From a virus, in the IMG/VR virus record IMGVR_UViG_3300032073_000270, positions 1 through 23,006 of that record: 23,006 nt of DNA; one strand, given 5' to 3'. The notes below the pieces were generated by a model. That model was not told the DNA's origin, made no database searches, and saw nothing but the letters and a program-made list of their open reading frames with translations. Of this stretch, positions 9,869 through 18,241 are shown piece by piece; position 1 is the first letter of the stretch, and the number at the start of each line of letters is the position of its first letter. Made by a program: the position numbers and the translations under genes.

Positions 9869-10471
9869 TTATACCTTTGGATCGTAAAATGCCCCTCGCT
9901 TACCTTTATAATCTCCACCTATATCTGCAGCATCACTAGCAAAATCTAGCATAGCTTTAGCGCCTGAAGCCTGATTAATAGGACGGAAGATACTAGACAA
10001 TCTTGTGCCTCCAGAAAGTGTGATACGATCCATGCTTTGATCAATACGTGCTGACGCTAGATCAGCTTGAGTTTGTGAAGCGTGAGATACTTGAGCTTGT
10101 CTAGAGATATAGTTACGAACCCCAGCATCATAAGACTGTCCTTGTACTCCTGCTTCACCTGCAGAAGTTCGGAACTCACCTTGCATAACTAGACTTCTCC
10201 TCTGAAGCTCACTTTCCTCTTGATGTAATTGTTTTAACAAAGCCTGCTTACGCTCCTGAGCATCCCCATGCTCCATATGAGTCATCTGTTGTTGAAGGGC
10301 TGCGTTTTGATCCTGCTTCTTAGCGGCAGCTTCAGCATCATACTTCTGTTGCTGGTAGTTAGTTATGTGGGATGCCGCTGATATAGCAAGCATCGTTCCT
10401 AAAACCAACATGTCACAAGCTAACGTCACACCTTCAGGTGCTTTAAATAGTAAGTCGTAAAGTTCAGTCAT
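9869..10471 (-). CDS. gp14-like internal virion protein
   Basis: A 200-residue protein, nearly the same length as T7 gp14 (196). T7 gp14 is ejected first and forms a pore in the outer membrane for the gp15/gp16 channel. The N-terminus has a hydrophobic segment (about residues 15-34, VTLACDMLVLGTMLAISAAS), followed by a long Gln/Ala/Glu-rich helical region (about 38-95) and then small-residue segments including RTSAGEAGVQGQSYDAGVRN (about 101-120). This layout of hydrophobic start, coiled helix and a Gly/Ser-rich middle fits the family. The start overlaps the gp13-like stop by eight bases, with AGGA upstream. Its near-normal size contrasts with the enlarged gp15- and gp16-like proteins next to it. 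Confidence 0.8.
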   Translation of the reverse strand: MTELYDLLFKAPEGVTLACDMLVLGTMLAISAASHITNYQQQKYDAEAAAKKQDQNAALQQQMTHMEHGDAQERKQALLKQLHQEESELQRRSLVMQGEFRTSAGEAGVQGQSYDAGVRNYISRQAQVSHASQTQADLASARIDQSMDRITLSGGTRLSSIFRPINQASGAKAMLDFASDAADIGGDYKGKRGAFYDPKV

Positions 10472-10988
10472 CTTTGTATTTCCTAAATAGTATAAATGTT
10501 CTTTTTTCTGTTCCGTAGTTTGGTATCTCTCTTACAAAATCAAATCCCAACCAACGTAGCCAGTTAAGATGTACTTTGTTTCTTGCGTCAATGACATTCC
10601 ATAATAGATTATATTTTTCATGTAGTTTATCTAACCAGATTCTGGAGTGTCTGACGAAAAGAGTTCCGTGGGTAGTGAGATTTTCAGTTCCGAGCAGCCA
10701 GACAATGCCGCTTTGGGTATGCTCAGAGTGACGTGTACCAAAGATTCCGCAAGGTTGTCCTGTGGCTCTAACTCTAATTGTGTAACAGGGGTCTGATTCT
10801 GCGGCTCCATCGACAATGACTTGTACAGGAGGTGTCCTTGTGGATGCCGAGATTTCAGCCAAGTCAGCGGGACGTAAGTTGGCTGCGATGTATCTGGCAT
10901 CATGTTCTGATGAGGGTTCAACATCTAATTTTCCAAAGCTCCATTTAACTGCTCCATCTACTTCCTCTTGAAAAGACTCTAGCTTCAT
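10464..10988 (-). CDS. gp13-like internal virion protein with acetyltransferase-like fold
   Basis: A 174-residue protein between tail tubular protein B and the gp14-like gene, where T7 has gene 13 (138 residues). Phage gp13 proteins resemble GNAT acetyltransferases and are needed for assembly of infective particles, though acetyltransferase activity is not established for them. Visible family features are ARYIAANLRPADLAEISAS (about 31-49), typical of these proteins, and the C-terminal NKVHLNWLRWLGFDF (137-151), which resembles the closing 'N...h...lGF' motif of GNAT folds. There are about 28 extra residues at the N-terminus. Residue 1 is the only Met, and the start lies 44 bases inside the end of the tail tubular B gene with no evident Shine-Dalgarno sequence, so translational coupling is likely and the exact start is not secure. 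Confidence 0.78.
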   Translation of the reverse strand: MKLESFQEEVDGAVKWSFGKLDVEPSSEHDARYIAANLRPADLAEISASTRTPPVQVIVDGAAESDPCYTIRVRATGQPCGIFGTRHSEHTQSGIVWLLGTENLTTHGTLFVRHSRIWLDKLHEKYNLLWNVIDARNKVHLNWLRWLGFDFVREIPNYGTEKRTFILFRKYKDD

Positions 10989-13900
10989 AGTCGATACTTA
11001 AAAAATCTGCAGGGTAAGGTGAAGAGTTTGTCAGCTTCATTCCCAACCTGTCGTTACGTTCCTGTATAGGAAACTTAAATTTACCTGCCTGTAATTCTGC
11101 CGTTCCTTCCAAAAGATTCTGAACAGCATCTGTAGAAAATGTATTCTGTAATGTATTGTGAAAGTTAGTTGCTAGATGAGCATTATGAGTTACAGCCACT
11201 GAGAAACTACGAGCATTAGCATACTCTAGTAATCCACGGTGTAACTGATACCTACCTGTTTCTGTAACTTTCTGCGATTTAAGGAATGGCTGAGAGAATG
11301 TATACTCGAATGTGTATGGCAACCCTACAAAAAACTTCTTACCTGTTAAGTTTACATCTACGGTAAATGTTGTAGAGGTAATGTTGGCAGGAGTTTTAAT
11401 TACAGAGTCTTCAGTAACTAACCTATGGGCTGTAGTCATAGGATAATTGGTAGGTAGCGATACTGTAGTCACTCCAGTAGTGGAGTTGTAGCTTATGTTT
11501 AAGTTCTCAACTCTGCTATCCAAAAGGACTTCATAGTCCATGCCATCATCTTTTAATTCATCTTCAAAAGTTAAAGATTCTAAGCACATGACATGAGTAT
11601 CCGTGGCTATCTTCCTACGGATTAACATGTACAAAGTATTATCGATAAAGGAAATATCCGTAATGTAATCTTCGGTTCCTCCAAAGGTATACTTAAACCA
11701 AGCTGCTTGAATCTTTTGGTTCTGATTATCTAGATGATACTTATGTACATACAAAGTGGCACTAGTGGTATCCGACGTGATTCCACATACTACATCTTCA
11801 TTAGGTGCGGCAACCAACTTACGTAGTGTCTTACTGATATACTTAGGAACATGAGCAGTAGCATCTCCAGCCTCTATTAGTTCTGCATCACTTCGGGACA
11901 CTCCTAGTTGACCCACTCCGCTAAACCCTGTCCGTTGAAATCCATAGAATACTGAATCACCACTAACAGTAGGCTTAACAGTATCGAGGTTAACAATTTC
12001 ATTCGATGGTGAGAGCGTTACTGTTTTGGCAGATAGATAAGGATCAGCATCCAAAGTAAATTGTGTCTGGTCACTGAAGATAATAAGACGCTCATTCCAA
12101 GGTATTGCACTATGTAGCTTACTGACTTTATTGGTACTAGCAGTTAAATCGATTGGGGCTGAATCTACTAGAGCCGCTACTGTAGTTCGGAAGAAGTTAA
12201 AGTATTCACCGGCTTCACTAAAAATTATATTCTCTCCAGAAAGGAACCCTAGACGATTCCTGAATAAGAAGATGTCGCTAATAGTGTTATCAACAAAAGA
12301 TGGGAAAGGATTAGATTCATCATCACCTGCATCCTTATGTGACCAGTCTAGAGGTCGGACAGTAAACGAACCATCTGCTTCACTAACAATCCCTAATGGC
12401 ATTGTTTCTTTGTCTAATTTATAAGGCTGATCATAGCCTAAACATTCGACCCACCTTCCATGTCTTAACTGTGTAGCGTCTTCAACGTCTGCTTCAAAAC
12501 GAAGATAATAATCATCTGCTTCTTCTCTAGCTTTTCCAACGACTTTAACTACATGGCCATGCCTACAAATATTAGGTAAGTCAGATGTTTCATCTACTTC
12601 AAAGTAAGTTAAGGCCATTGCTTTACCTCCTGCATCATCAGACACTTGAATAGAAAAGGGATCGTTGGTTGGATGCTTAATGGCTAACGTGTAACCATCT
12701 TGTACTACTCTCCAGTTTGATGGGGCGTTACCGATACGACTAGAGTCTGTTACTGTAGCTGACGAGTGGCTTAGTTTATTTATGAAGTTACCGTTTGTTG
12801 TATATTTAAGACCTAACCCTTCTTCTTTGCAGTTGTTGGCTGTGCTAGTTGTATATATTTTACTTAACTTTAAACCATTAGCTCGTCGGGCGTATCCATT
12901 AGTAGTATTAGCGACACCTGATTGAGTGGTATACGTAGTAGTTCCAGAACTAGTAGTTATCTTACAGTTAGAGCCTAATATCTCCGCAATACGTTCTGTA
13001 CCTATTGCTTCTTGATCTTTATTCCCTGTCCATTTAGGAGTCTTATAGAAAAATTCTCCATCTTCTATTTGAGTGCCGCTAAAAGATGCCGCTGTAGTGT
13101 CAACGAATTTACCTCCATCTGTTCTTTCACCACGTATGAAGTTCGCTCCTGCAGATGGGGATTTGTAACCAGCGTAGGCTATATGTCGGTGTTCGCCATA
13201 GATTATAGTTAACTCTTGGTAGGTGTTTCCACCAGTTAGACTTACACTTCCGATTGTTTCGTCTGGCCCCATTGTCCATTCATGTATCGGGCTGGGCGCA
13301 CCCAGACCAAAAAACCTTGTAAGTTTTATGTCTTTACCTTTTGGGCCTAAGTGTAGTTTATCAAACCATAGAGTAGATGCCCGTGGAGTTCCTGTATTTA
13401 CATTACCGTTTTCAAGAAGTTCAACTAACTCCCACTCACGTCCCATTTCAGTTCCTTCAATAAAAGACTTTAGATGTTCAACAGATGTCCTATAGGTTGG
13501 GACAATATTACTCAGGTCATCGTTACGATCTGCCCAATCAAAGTTGACCCATATGTTTATTATTTTTTGTACCTTGTCGTACTCAACAGCGGCATATTGA
13601 TTTGAGTCACTTCCCTTACCTGTAGGTAAAGCATCTGCATACAGATTTTTCCTATTGTCCTCATCACCTGCCATTGGATAAGCATAGGCTTTGCCTGTGT
13701 AGTCCCAATTTTGGAGAAGTCTTACTTGGTATCCATTAAGATCACTAGTTGATTTCTTTGCCCTGAGTCTTGCAACTGGAATATTTTTCCCATCAAATTT
13801 CCCTTCAAAATCGAAAGAAGATGTATCACCTGCAGCGCCATATTCTTTACTAACTCCTGCTCCTATCTTTATGGTATATCGTTTGTCATAGTTGGCAGTA

Positions 13901-15471
13901 CGACAGGAGATAAAGGCTTCGTTAGATCGGTGGTACTTTATGTCGCCCTTTCTTTTTACTGTTACCTTCTTATTTACGAGGAAGGTATAGTCAGCTACAG
14001 TTACTGCTTCTAAATCTTCTGCAGGATTAGTAGCTTGGGCAAGGTAATCTAATCCTCCTTCAATATTAACTGGCTTCTCAGTCTTTGCGTTTACATCGAA
14101 GACTTTAATTCCACCAGTTACTAAAGAAAAATTTCCGTAACTAGTTGTGCTAATACTTTTTGCACCTATCTTTGCTGGAGTAACATCAGTCGATAGAAGT
14201 TGTCTTGGATTATAACTGAGAGGTTGATTGGTAGTTGTGTCTCCCCAATAAGCTATAAATACCCACGGTGGATTGGTTCCACTAAACGAAGTACCTTCAT
14301 CGGTATCCCATAAATCTGTGAGTTTAATGTAATCAAAGTGTATGTCATACGAAGCGGTTCCAGTAGGTGTAAGATGGTCATTGTGAGGCCCACTAATGCT
14401 AGTGACTTTGACTCGCATAGCCTTATCTAGATTACGTATTGTACCTAACCGTATTAAATCTCCTGCTTGAATTTGCGTCAGATTTGCATTCCATCCGTCT
14501 AGCGCAGCACCGCTACCAAATTCAGTGTTATCGGCTGTATTATATCTAATACGGTTACATATGTTATCTCCACTTCCCCCAGTCATTAAGACAGGCGTTC
14601 CACTACTGTCGTTATAGAATGACCAGTGCAGAGCGCCAAACGCATTCCATCCATCATCATCTCCGTCAAACTCCCACTGATCGTCGGTGTGGTATCCTAA
14701 GTTTCTAGACAACTCACCTTCCCCACCTGTACCGACTTTCCCTAGAATGAATGTATTAGCAGCTACGGCAATGGCATTACCAGAACCGTCTACTCGGCCC
14801 ATATGGTCAGCACTTAAAGCCCGTAGGGCATACGATGTCCCATTCTTCATTACAGTAGCAGCCTCGCCAAGTAAGCCATCTATTTTTATCTCATCTCCTG
14901 CAACAAATCCATGACCTGCAGCAAATCCAATAACAATAACCCCATCAACCCAACGTCCATCTGTATGACGGAAGCTCTCAATAGATAAAGAAGTTACATT
15001 AACTTGACCTAACCCAAGCACTGCACCGCCTGAAGTTTTAGATAAAGTAACTGTAGTGCCTGTAGTTTTAGTATAGTAAGTCTTACCAGATTCAATACCT
15101 TGAGGAAGCTGACCTCCAGAATCCTCCGTCATAAATCTGACAGGAGTATTAGCATCAATAGAACTTCCTACTGTTATGGTATTTGCGCTTTCATCCACGG
15201 CTGTGACTGATCGCTTTGTAAGTTTATCTACCGATAACAGGTATTGTTCCGAAGAGTCTCGGTTAATTGTGTGGGCAAATGTAGTATTAATATTCGCTAC
15301 ATCTACATCTATCTTGGAAATATATTTTGTAGGGGGACGCTTGACCAATCCTTTGATTGGAGAAGAGTATCCATTGATCTGTTCGGTAGCCTGAGAAGGA
15401 AACCTTTGAGATTCAGCTTGCTGACTGACTCCTTGGGTCAGCGTAGTTACGGCGTTTTTTATTAAAGGCAT
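10945..15471 (-). CDS. Tail tubular protein B (gp12-like), enlarged to 1508 aa
   Basis: Forms the nozzle at the lower end of the short tail, which closes the DNA channel and contacts the fibres. The N-terminus is diagnostic: GVSQQAESQRFPSQATEQIN (about 14-33) followed by SPIKGLVKRPPTKYI (about 37-51) and later DSSEQYLLS. The central SDQTQFTL followed by LSPSNEIVNLDTVKP and GFQRTGFSGVGQL is also typical of tail tubular B proteins. T7 gp12 has 794 residues, so this protein carries several hundred extra. One insertion at about residues 80-160 contains TPVRFMTEDSGGQLPQGIES followed by GKTYYTKTTGTTVTLSKTSG, a beta-rich repeat often found in phage virion proteins (similar to 'FCCH-like' segments). 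A related LVTEDS segment occurs near the C-terminus. The ATG overlaps the stop of tail tubular A by one base (TGATG). Confidence 0.9.
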   Translation of the reverse strand: MPLIKNAVTTLTQGVSQQAESQRFPSQATEQINGYSSPIKGLVKRPPTKYISKIDVDVANINTTFAHTINRDSSEQYLLSVDKLTKRSVTAVDESANTITVGSSIDANTPVRFMTEDSGGQLPQGIESGKTYYTKTTGTTVTLSKTSGGAVLGLGQVNVTSLSIESFRHTDGRWVDGVIVIGFAAGHGFVAGDEIKIDGLLGEAATVMKNGTSYALRALSADHMGRVDGSGNAIAVAANTFILGKVGTGGEGELSRNLGYHTDDQWEFDGDDDGWNAFGALHWSFYNDSSGTPVLMTGGSGDNICNRIRYNTADNTEFGSGAALDGWNANLTQIQAGDLIRLGTIRNLDKAMRVKVTSISGPHNDHLTPTGTASYDIHFDYIKLTDLWDTDEGTSFSGTNPPWVFIAYWGDTTTNQPLSYNPRQLLSTDVTPAKIGAKSISTTSYGNFSLVTGGIKVFDVNAKTEKPVNIEGGLDYLAQATNPAEDLEAVTVADYTFLVNKKVTVKRKGDIKYHRSNEAFISCRTANYDKRYTIKIGAGVSKEYGAAGDTSSFDFEGKFDGKNIPVARLRAKKSTSDLNGYQVRLLQNWDYTGKAYAYPMAGDEDNRKNLYADALPTGKGSDSNQYAAVEYDKVQKIINIWVNFDWADRNDDLSNIVPTYRTSVEHLKSFIEGTEMGREWELVELLENGNVNTGTPRASTLWFDKLHLGPKGKDIKLTRFFGLGAPSPIHEWTMGPDETIGSVSLTGGNTYQELTIIYGEHRHIAYAGYKSPSAGANFIRGERTDGGKFVDTTAASFSGTQIEDGEFFYKTPKWTGNKDQEAIGTERIAEILGSNCKITTSSGTTTYTTQSGVANTTNGYARRANGLKLSKIYTTSTANNCKEEGLGLKYTTNGNFINKLSHSSATVTDSSRIGNAPSNWRVVQDGYTLAIKHPTNDPFSIQVSDDAGGKAMALTYFEVDETSDLPNICRHGHVVKVVGKAREEADDYYLRFEADVEDATQLRHGRWVECLGYDQPYKLDKETMPLGIVSEADGSFTVRPLDWSHKDAGDDESNPFPSFVDNTISDIFLFRNRLGFLSGENIIFSEAGEYFNFFRTTVAALVDSAPIDLTASTNKVSKLHSAIPWNERLIIFSDQTQFTLDADPYLSAKTVTLSPSNEIVNLDTVKPTVSGDSVFYGFQRTGFSGVGQLGVSRSDAELIEAGDATAHVPKYISKTLRKLVAAPNEDVVCGITSDTTSATLYVHKYHLDNQNQKIQAAWFKYTFGGTEDYITDISFIDNTLYMLIRRKIATDTHVMCLESLTFEDELKDDGMDYEVLLDSRVENLNISYNSTTGVTTVSLPTNYPMTTAHRLVTEDSVIKTPANITSTTFTVDVNLTGKKFFVGLPYTFEYTFSQPFLKSQKVTETGRYQLHRGLLEYANARSFSVAVTHNAHLATNFHNTLQNTFSTDAVQNLLEGTAELQAGKFKFPIQERNDRLGMKLTNSSPYPADFLSIDYEARVFSRGSRWSS

Positions 15472-16277
15472 CAGTTTTCACGGGTAAACGAAACAGATAT
15501 TCCTGCAGACCTCGATACAGTGTAGTTTGCTAGAGGACTATTAAAGATATTGCAGTCAGCATTCTCAGCTTCATTCTGTATTAAATTCATGCGAGCTTCT
15601 TGTTCTTCTAAAGCTGCCATTTGAACTAACTCTTTATCTCCGACATATCTCTGGGCAAAGATTCGTGCTGCCTTCATAGTAATATATCTTCGAGCGTATT
15701 CTGGGAGAGTAGGTTCTCCTGTAGTAGTAGAAGTATCATCAAAATTAAACAGGAGTTGATACGTAATGACTGCTTTTAAGCTGTCTGTAAATTTATATGT
15801 AACATTCCTTCGGTCATAAAGGAACTTCCCACGAACTACAGGGTCAATACCGACATACCTATAAACAGACACATCTATGTTTAACACATTAGTAGGAACT
15901 GCTATTCGATCTAAATAAGTTAAAGACGTACCACTAGGAGAGCCGTCTAACGTGGCTAAAGTATCTGAGTTAACTACAGTTACAGTGAAATTGACTGAAC
16001 CAACACTAACATTTTCCCCTTTAACTAGATAATGTTTTTGACTTCCTGAGTTGATCTGTTGACCGGAGGTAGTGACGGCTACAGTACCTGTCCCTTTAGC
16101 TAACTCAATACCGTCAAGTCTGTTGAAGTGCCAACCTTCAGATTGTACAGCGGTGTCTACTTCTTCTAAAACTTTCTGTGCGTCGTTAGCTTCACCGGCA
16201 GTAGACAACTGATTGACACGGGCTTGTCCTATAGTGGACAGCATCTGATTGACTGCTTCTAATTTTGTAGTTGCCAT
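15471..16277 (-). CDS. Tail tubular protein A (gp11-like)
   Basis: Forms the upper tail ring (adaptor) under the portal, to which the nozzle and the fibres attach. The N-terminus LEAVNQMLSTIGQARVNQLS (about 6-25), the segment AVQSEGWHFNRL (about 43-54) and the later YDRRNVTYKFTDSLKAVITY are characteristic of the family. At 268 residues it is longer than T7 gp11 (196); the extra length is a Gly/Thr/Val-rich, beta-looking insert between WHFNRL and RIAVPTNVL (about residues 58-125). It is directly followed by tail tubular B and preceded by the lysozyme gene, whose stop lies six bases upstream. The leader is AT-rich with a weak ribosome binding site. Confidence 0.9.
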   Translation of the reverse strand: MATTKLEAVNQMLSTIGQARVNQLSTAGEANDAQKVLEEVDTAVQSEGWHFNRLDGIELAKGTGTVAVTTSGQQINSGSQKHYLVKGENVSVGSVNFTVTVVNSDTLATLDGSPSGTSLTYLDRIAVPTNVLNIDVSVYRYVGIDPVVRGKFLYDRRNVTYKFTDSLKAVITYQLLFNFDDTSTTTGEPTLPEYARRYITMKAARIFAQRYVGDKELVQMAALEEQEARMNLIQNEAENADCNIFNSPLANYTVSRSAGISVSFTREN

Positions 16278-16282
16278 CTTAT

Positions 16283-16900
16283 TTATTTTTTATTTGCTTC
16301 GTCAGCTAGAGCCTTGGCGTTTCTATCCATACGTTTATAAATCCCTCTGCCTATCTTTTCACCTTTTTTATTGTAGCCTCTTTTAGAAGATCGATAACCC
16401 TCATGCCTGATGTATTCTTTTGAGGCTTCTTTATACTTACCTTGGTTAATTAGCTTAATTGTATTAGGACTACCTGATAAGTCTCCTCTATATACACCAT
16501 CTAAAACTGCACCTTGTAAGTTAGCAGACATTGATTCCATTTTAGGAAATAATCTTTTGGCTGTTTTTAGTTTCCTATCGATATCATACTCTACCAGTTT
16601 GTCCATTTGCTTATCAGTCAGGGGTATCTTCCCTGCCATTACAGCATCGAACTTGAAATTTTTTCCAAATAAATTACTGAACAGTTTCCGATCAGTTTTT
16701 TCTATCTTATGTCCAATACCTATTGTAGGTATCTTATAAGGATCGAGATACCAGTAACCATCTCGGTTAGGTTTTCCCTTACCTTCTTCAATCAACAGCC
16801 TAGCTTTGTAGTCAGCCTTTGGATTAGCAGGTTTTACTACAGGTTTCCTGTAGTTCAAGGCTCCGTGTACTTGTCTAAGTTCTGTTGGTGTTAGTTCCAT
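16283..16900 (-). CDS. T4-type (GH24-like) lysozyme, probable endolysin or virion lysozyme
   Basis: A 205-residue protein whose middle part matches phage T4 lysozyme. E39 in LLIEEGKG corresponds to T4 catalytic E11, and D53 and T59 in DPYKIPTIGIGH keep the T4 D20-to-T26 spacing of six residues, including the TIGIGH signature. The family cleaves the N-acetylmuramic acid to N-acetylglucosamine bond of peptidoglycan. There is no signal peptide or membrane anchor, so export to the cell wall would need a holin, and a holin-like gene lies upstream at 18574-18850. The first 30 residues and the basic C-terminal tail (about 170-205) are extra relative to the core. Because the gp16-like protein seems to lack its lytic domain, a role in the virion is also possible. 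The start codon follows the capsid terminator U-run by three bases, with no Shine-Dalgarno sequence. Confidence 0.82.
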   Translation of the reverse strand: MELTPTELRQVHGALNYRKPVVKPANPKADYKARLLIEEGKGKPNRDGYWYLDPYKIPTIGIGHKIEKTDRKLFSNLFGKNFKFDAVMAGKIPLTDKQMDKLVEYDIDRKLKTAKRLFPKMESMSANLQGAVLDGVYRGDLSGSPNTIKLINQGKYKEASKEYIRHEGYRSSKRGYNKKGEKIGRGIYKRMDRNAKALADEANKK

Positions 16901-16903
16901 TAT

Positions 16904-16946
16904 AAAAAAAAAGAGAACCCCCCAATATTTCAGGGGGATTCTCTTT
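16904..16946 (-). terminator. Strong intrinsic terminator after the capsid gene (T-phi-like)
   Basis: On the coding strand AAAGAGAATCCCCC pairs with GGGGGGTTCTCTTT, 14 base pairs with one G-U wobble and a nine-base loop (TGAAATATT), followed by an uninterrupted run of U. The capsid stop lies about ten bases upstream. T7 has its major late terminator at the same place, between genes 10 and 11, where partial read-through sets a lower level of tail and internal proteins than of capsid. I infer the same role here. Confidence 0.92.
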
Positions 16947-16956
16947 GAATAAGTTA

Positions 16957-18204
16957 TTACGCTGAATCCCCCGGCTGTAAGCCGTCAGACCATACAACAA
17001 CAGACTCAGGGCGTAGAGGCCCGTGACCCATGCTGTACTTAGCAACAAAGATGTTACCTTGACGTTGAATCAAGTACTCAGACTCCATTGTTAAGTCCTG
17101 TAATTTAAGCGTACCGAAACCACCTTTTTGGAAAACTATTCCAGCTACATCAGAATAATCCATGTTGTAGTCGTTTCCAGTTTGACCAATCCAGTTGTTT
17201 TTATGACCGGTTTCTGCACTATTAGGTAGATGATTGCTAACAAGTAGTGTTATACCAGCGACACGGGTAATAGTACCTGCAGCTAACGAACCTTCACCTC
17301 CAACATCCTTGTTGATCATGGACGAGCCAATTACATCTGTACCAGAAGTATTGTTAACTAACTCGTAGTACATAGCAGGAGTGATGATTGCAAAACGATC
17401 ACTTGAAGGTACATCCTTCTCATCTAGCAAACGTGCAGACTCAAAGAGAGCCTTACGAATGACAGACGCAGTAGGAGTGTGCCGTAACTTGTTTAGTAGA
17501 GTGCCAGCACTAGCTGTGTTTACAGAATCGTAGCCAAGACTAGCGATTTGATCTGCAGACTCTTGAGCAGGAGCATATGTAGGATCACCTGCTTTCGCAT
17601 AGACAACAGAACCACGTTTGGTTTGTCCTTGTATCCAAGATGCCGACGGAATTAACCCTGTTGCATCAGCGGCAGTCCGATCAGCAGCTTCTTTCACACT
17701 CTGTGCTACACCTGTTTTGATGGCAACCTTGAGTACGTTTTTGTCAAACTGATTAGCCAGAGCTTCACCAAGTTGATGAGTATACGGAGCGCGAACATCA
17801 AAATGAGATACTAACTCATCAATAGAAGAGATGAATGTCGAAGACATCAAAATCTTATCGATGTGAATCAGTACTTCACTCTGCTTCATATTATTTATCC
17901 CGCCGCCATCAGTTTTGCCGTCACCAACAGCATTACCTAGTATGTCAGAGCCGGGGGTATAATATCCAGCGTTGGCTGTACCAATTACTGGGAACTGTGC
18001 AGATTTTCCTTTGCTGATCGTTCGGATCGTATGCAAAGGTTTCATTATATTCTTCTCATCGAAGACCGTCATGACCTCTCCTGCAAATTTCTTGAGGAAG
18101 AGACCTGTTGTATCATCAGCGTAGAGTTTAGAACCTACGCGACCGCTTACCGGTTGAACCGGTGATGATGTATTATTAGCGAATAAGTTTGGGGTATAAG
18201 CCAT
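16957..18204 (-). CDS. Major capsid protein (gp10-like, HK97 fold)
   Basis: Builds the icosahedral head shell on the scaffold. Recognisable gp10-family segments are LFLKKFAGEVMTVFDEKNIM (about 35-54), HTIRTISKGKSAQFPVIGTA (58-77) with GYYTPGSDI (80-88), and DVPSSDRFAIITPAMYYEL (264-282); the C-terminal part has NYNMDYSDVAGIVFQKGGFG. The length of 415 residues exceeds T7 gp10A (about 345); the extra residues probably lie at about 165-235, an Ala/Ser-rich stretch in the middle of the protein. It is flanked upstream by the promoter-like palindrome and downstream by a strong terminator, so it forms a high-expression unit as in T7. The leader before ATG 18204 contains a purine-rich AAAGAAAGA, a modest ribosome binding site. 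Confidence 0.96.
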   Translation of the reverse strand: MAYTPNLFANNTSSPVQPVSGRVGSKLYADDTTGLFLKKFAGEVMTVFDEKNIMKPLHTIRTISKGKSAQFPVIGTANAGYYTPGSDILGNAVGDGKTDGGGINNMKQSEVLIHIDKILMSSTFISSIDELVSHFDVRAPYTHQLGEALANQFDKNVLKVAIKTGVAQSVKEAADRTAADATGLIPSASWIQGQTKRGSVVYAKAGDPTYAPAQESADQIASLGYDSVNTASAGTLLNKLRHTPTASVIRKALFESARLLDEKDVPSSDRFAIITPAMYYELVNNTSGTDVIGSSMINKDVGGEGSLAAGTITRVAGITLLVSNHLPNSAETGHKNNWIGQTGNDYNMDYSDVAGIVFQKGGFGTLKLQDLTMESEYLIQRQGNIFVAKYSMGHGPLRPESVVVWSDGLQPGDSA

Positions 18205-18241
18205 ATCTATTTATCTTTCTTTTATATTAAACAACTAAAAC

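Noticed and set aside
10631-10924. A 97-codon minus-strand frame within the gp13-like gene.
   Set aside because: It overlaps entirely with the gp13-like frame, which has the family segments and the expected place; this frame has none.
16229-16240. CACTATAGGA on the minus strand within tail tubular A, resembling a phage promoter core.
   Set aside because: It encodes the conserved S-T-I-G of the family N-terminus and upstream bases do not match the capsid promoter; likely chance.
16898-16990. Possible -1 frameshift product of the capsid gene, as T7 gp10B: the G-run near the stop (CCGGGGGAT) could shift into a frame that stays open through the terminator and about 20 bases into the lysozyme gene.
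   Set aside because: The G-run does not fit a standard slippery heptamer (the shifted tRNA pairs poorly), and the extension would translate the terminator hairpin. Only read-through RNA could encode it.
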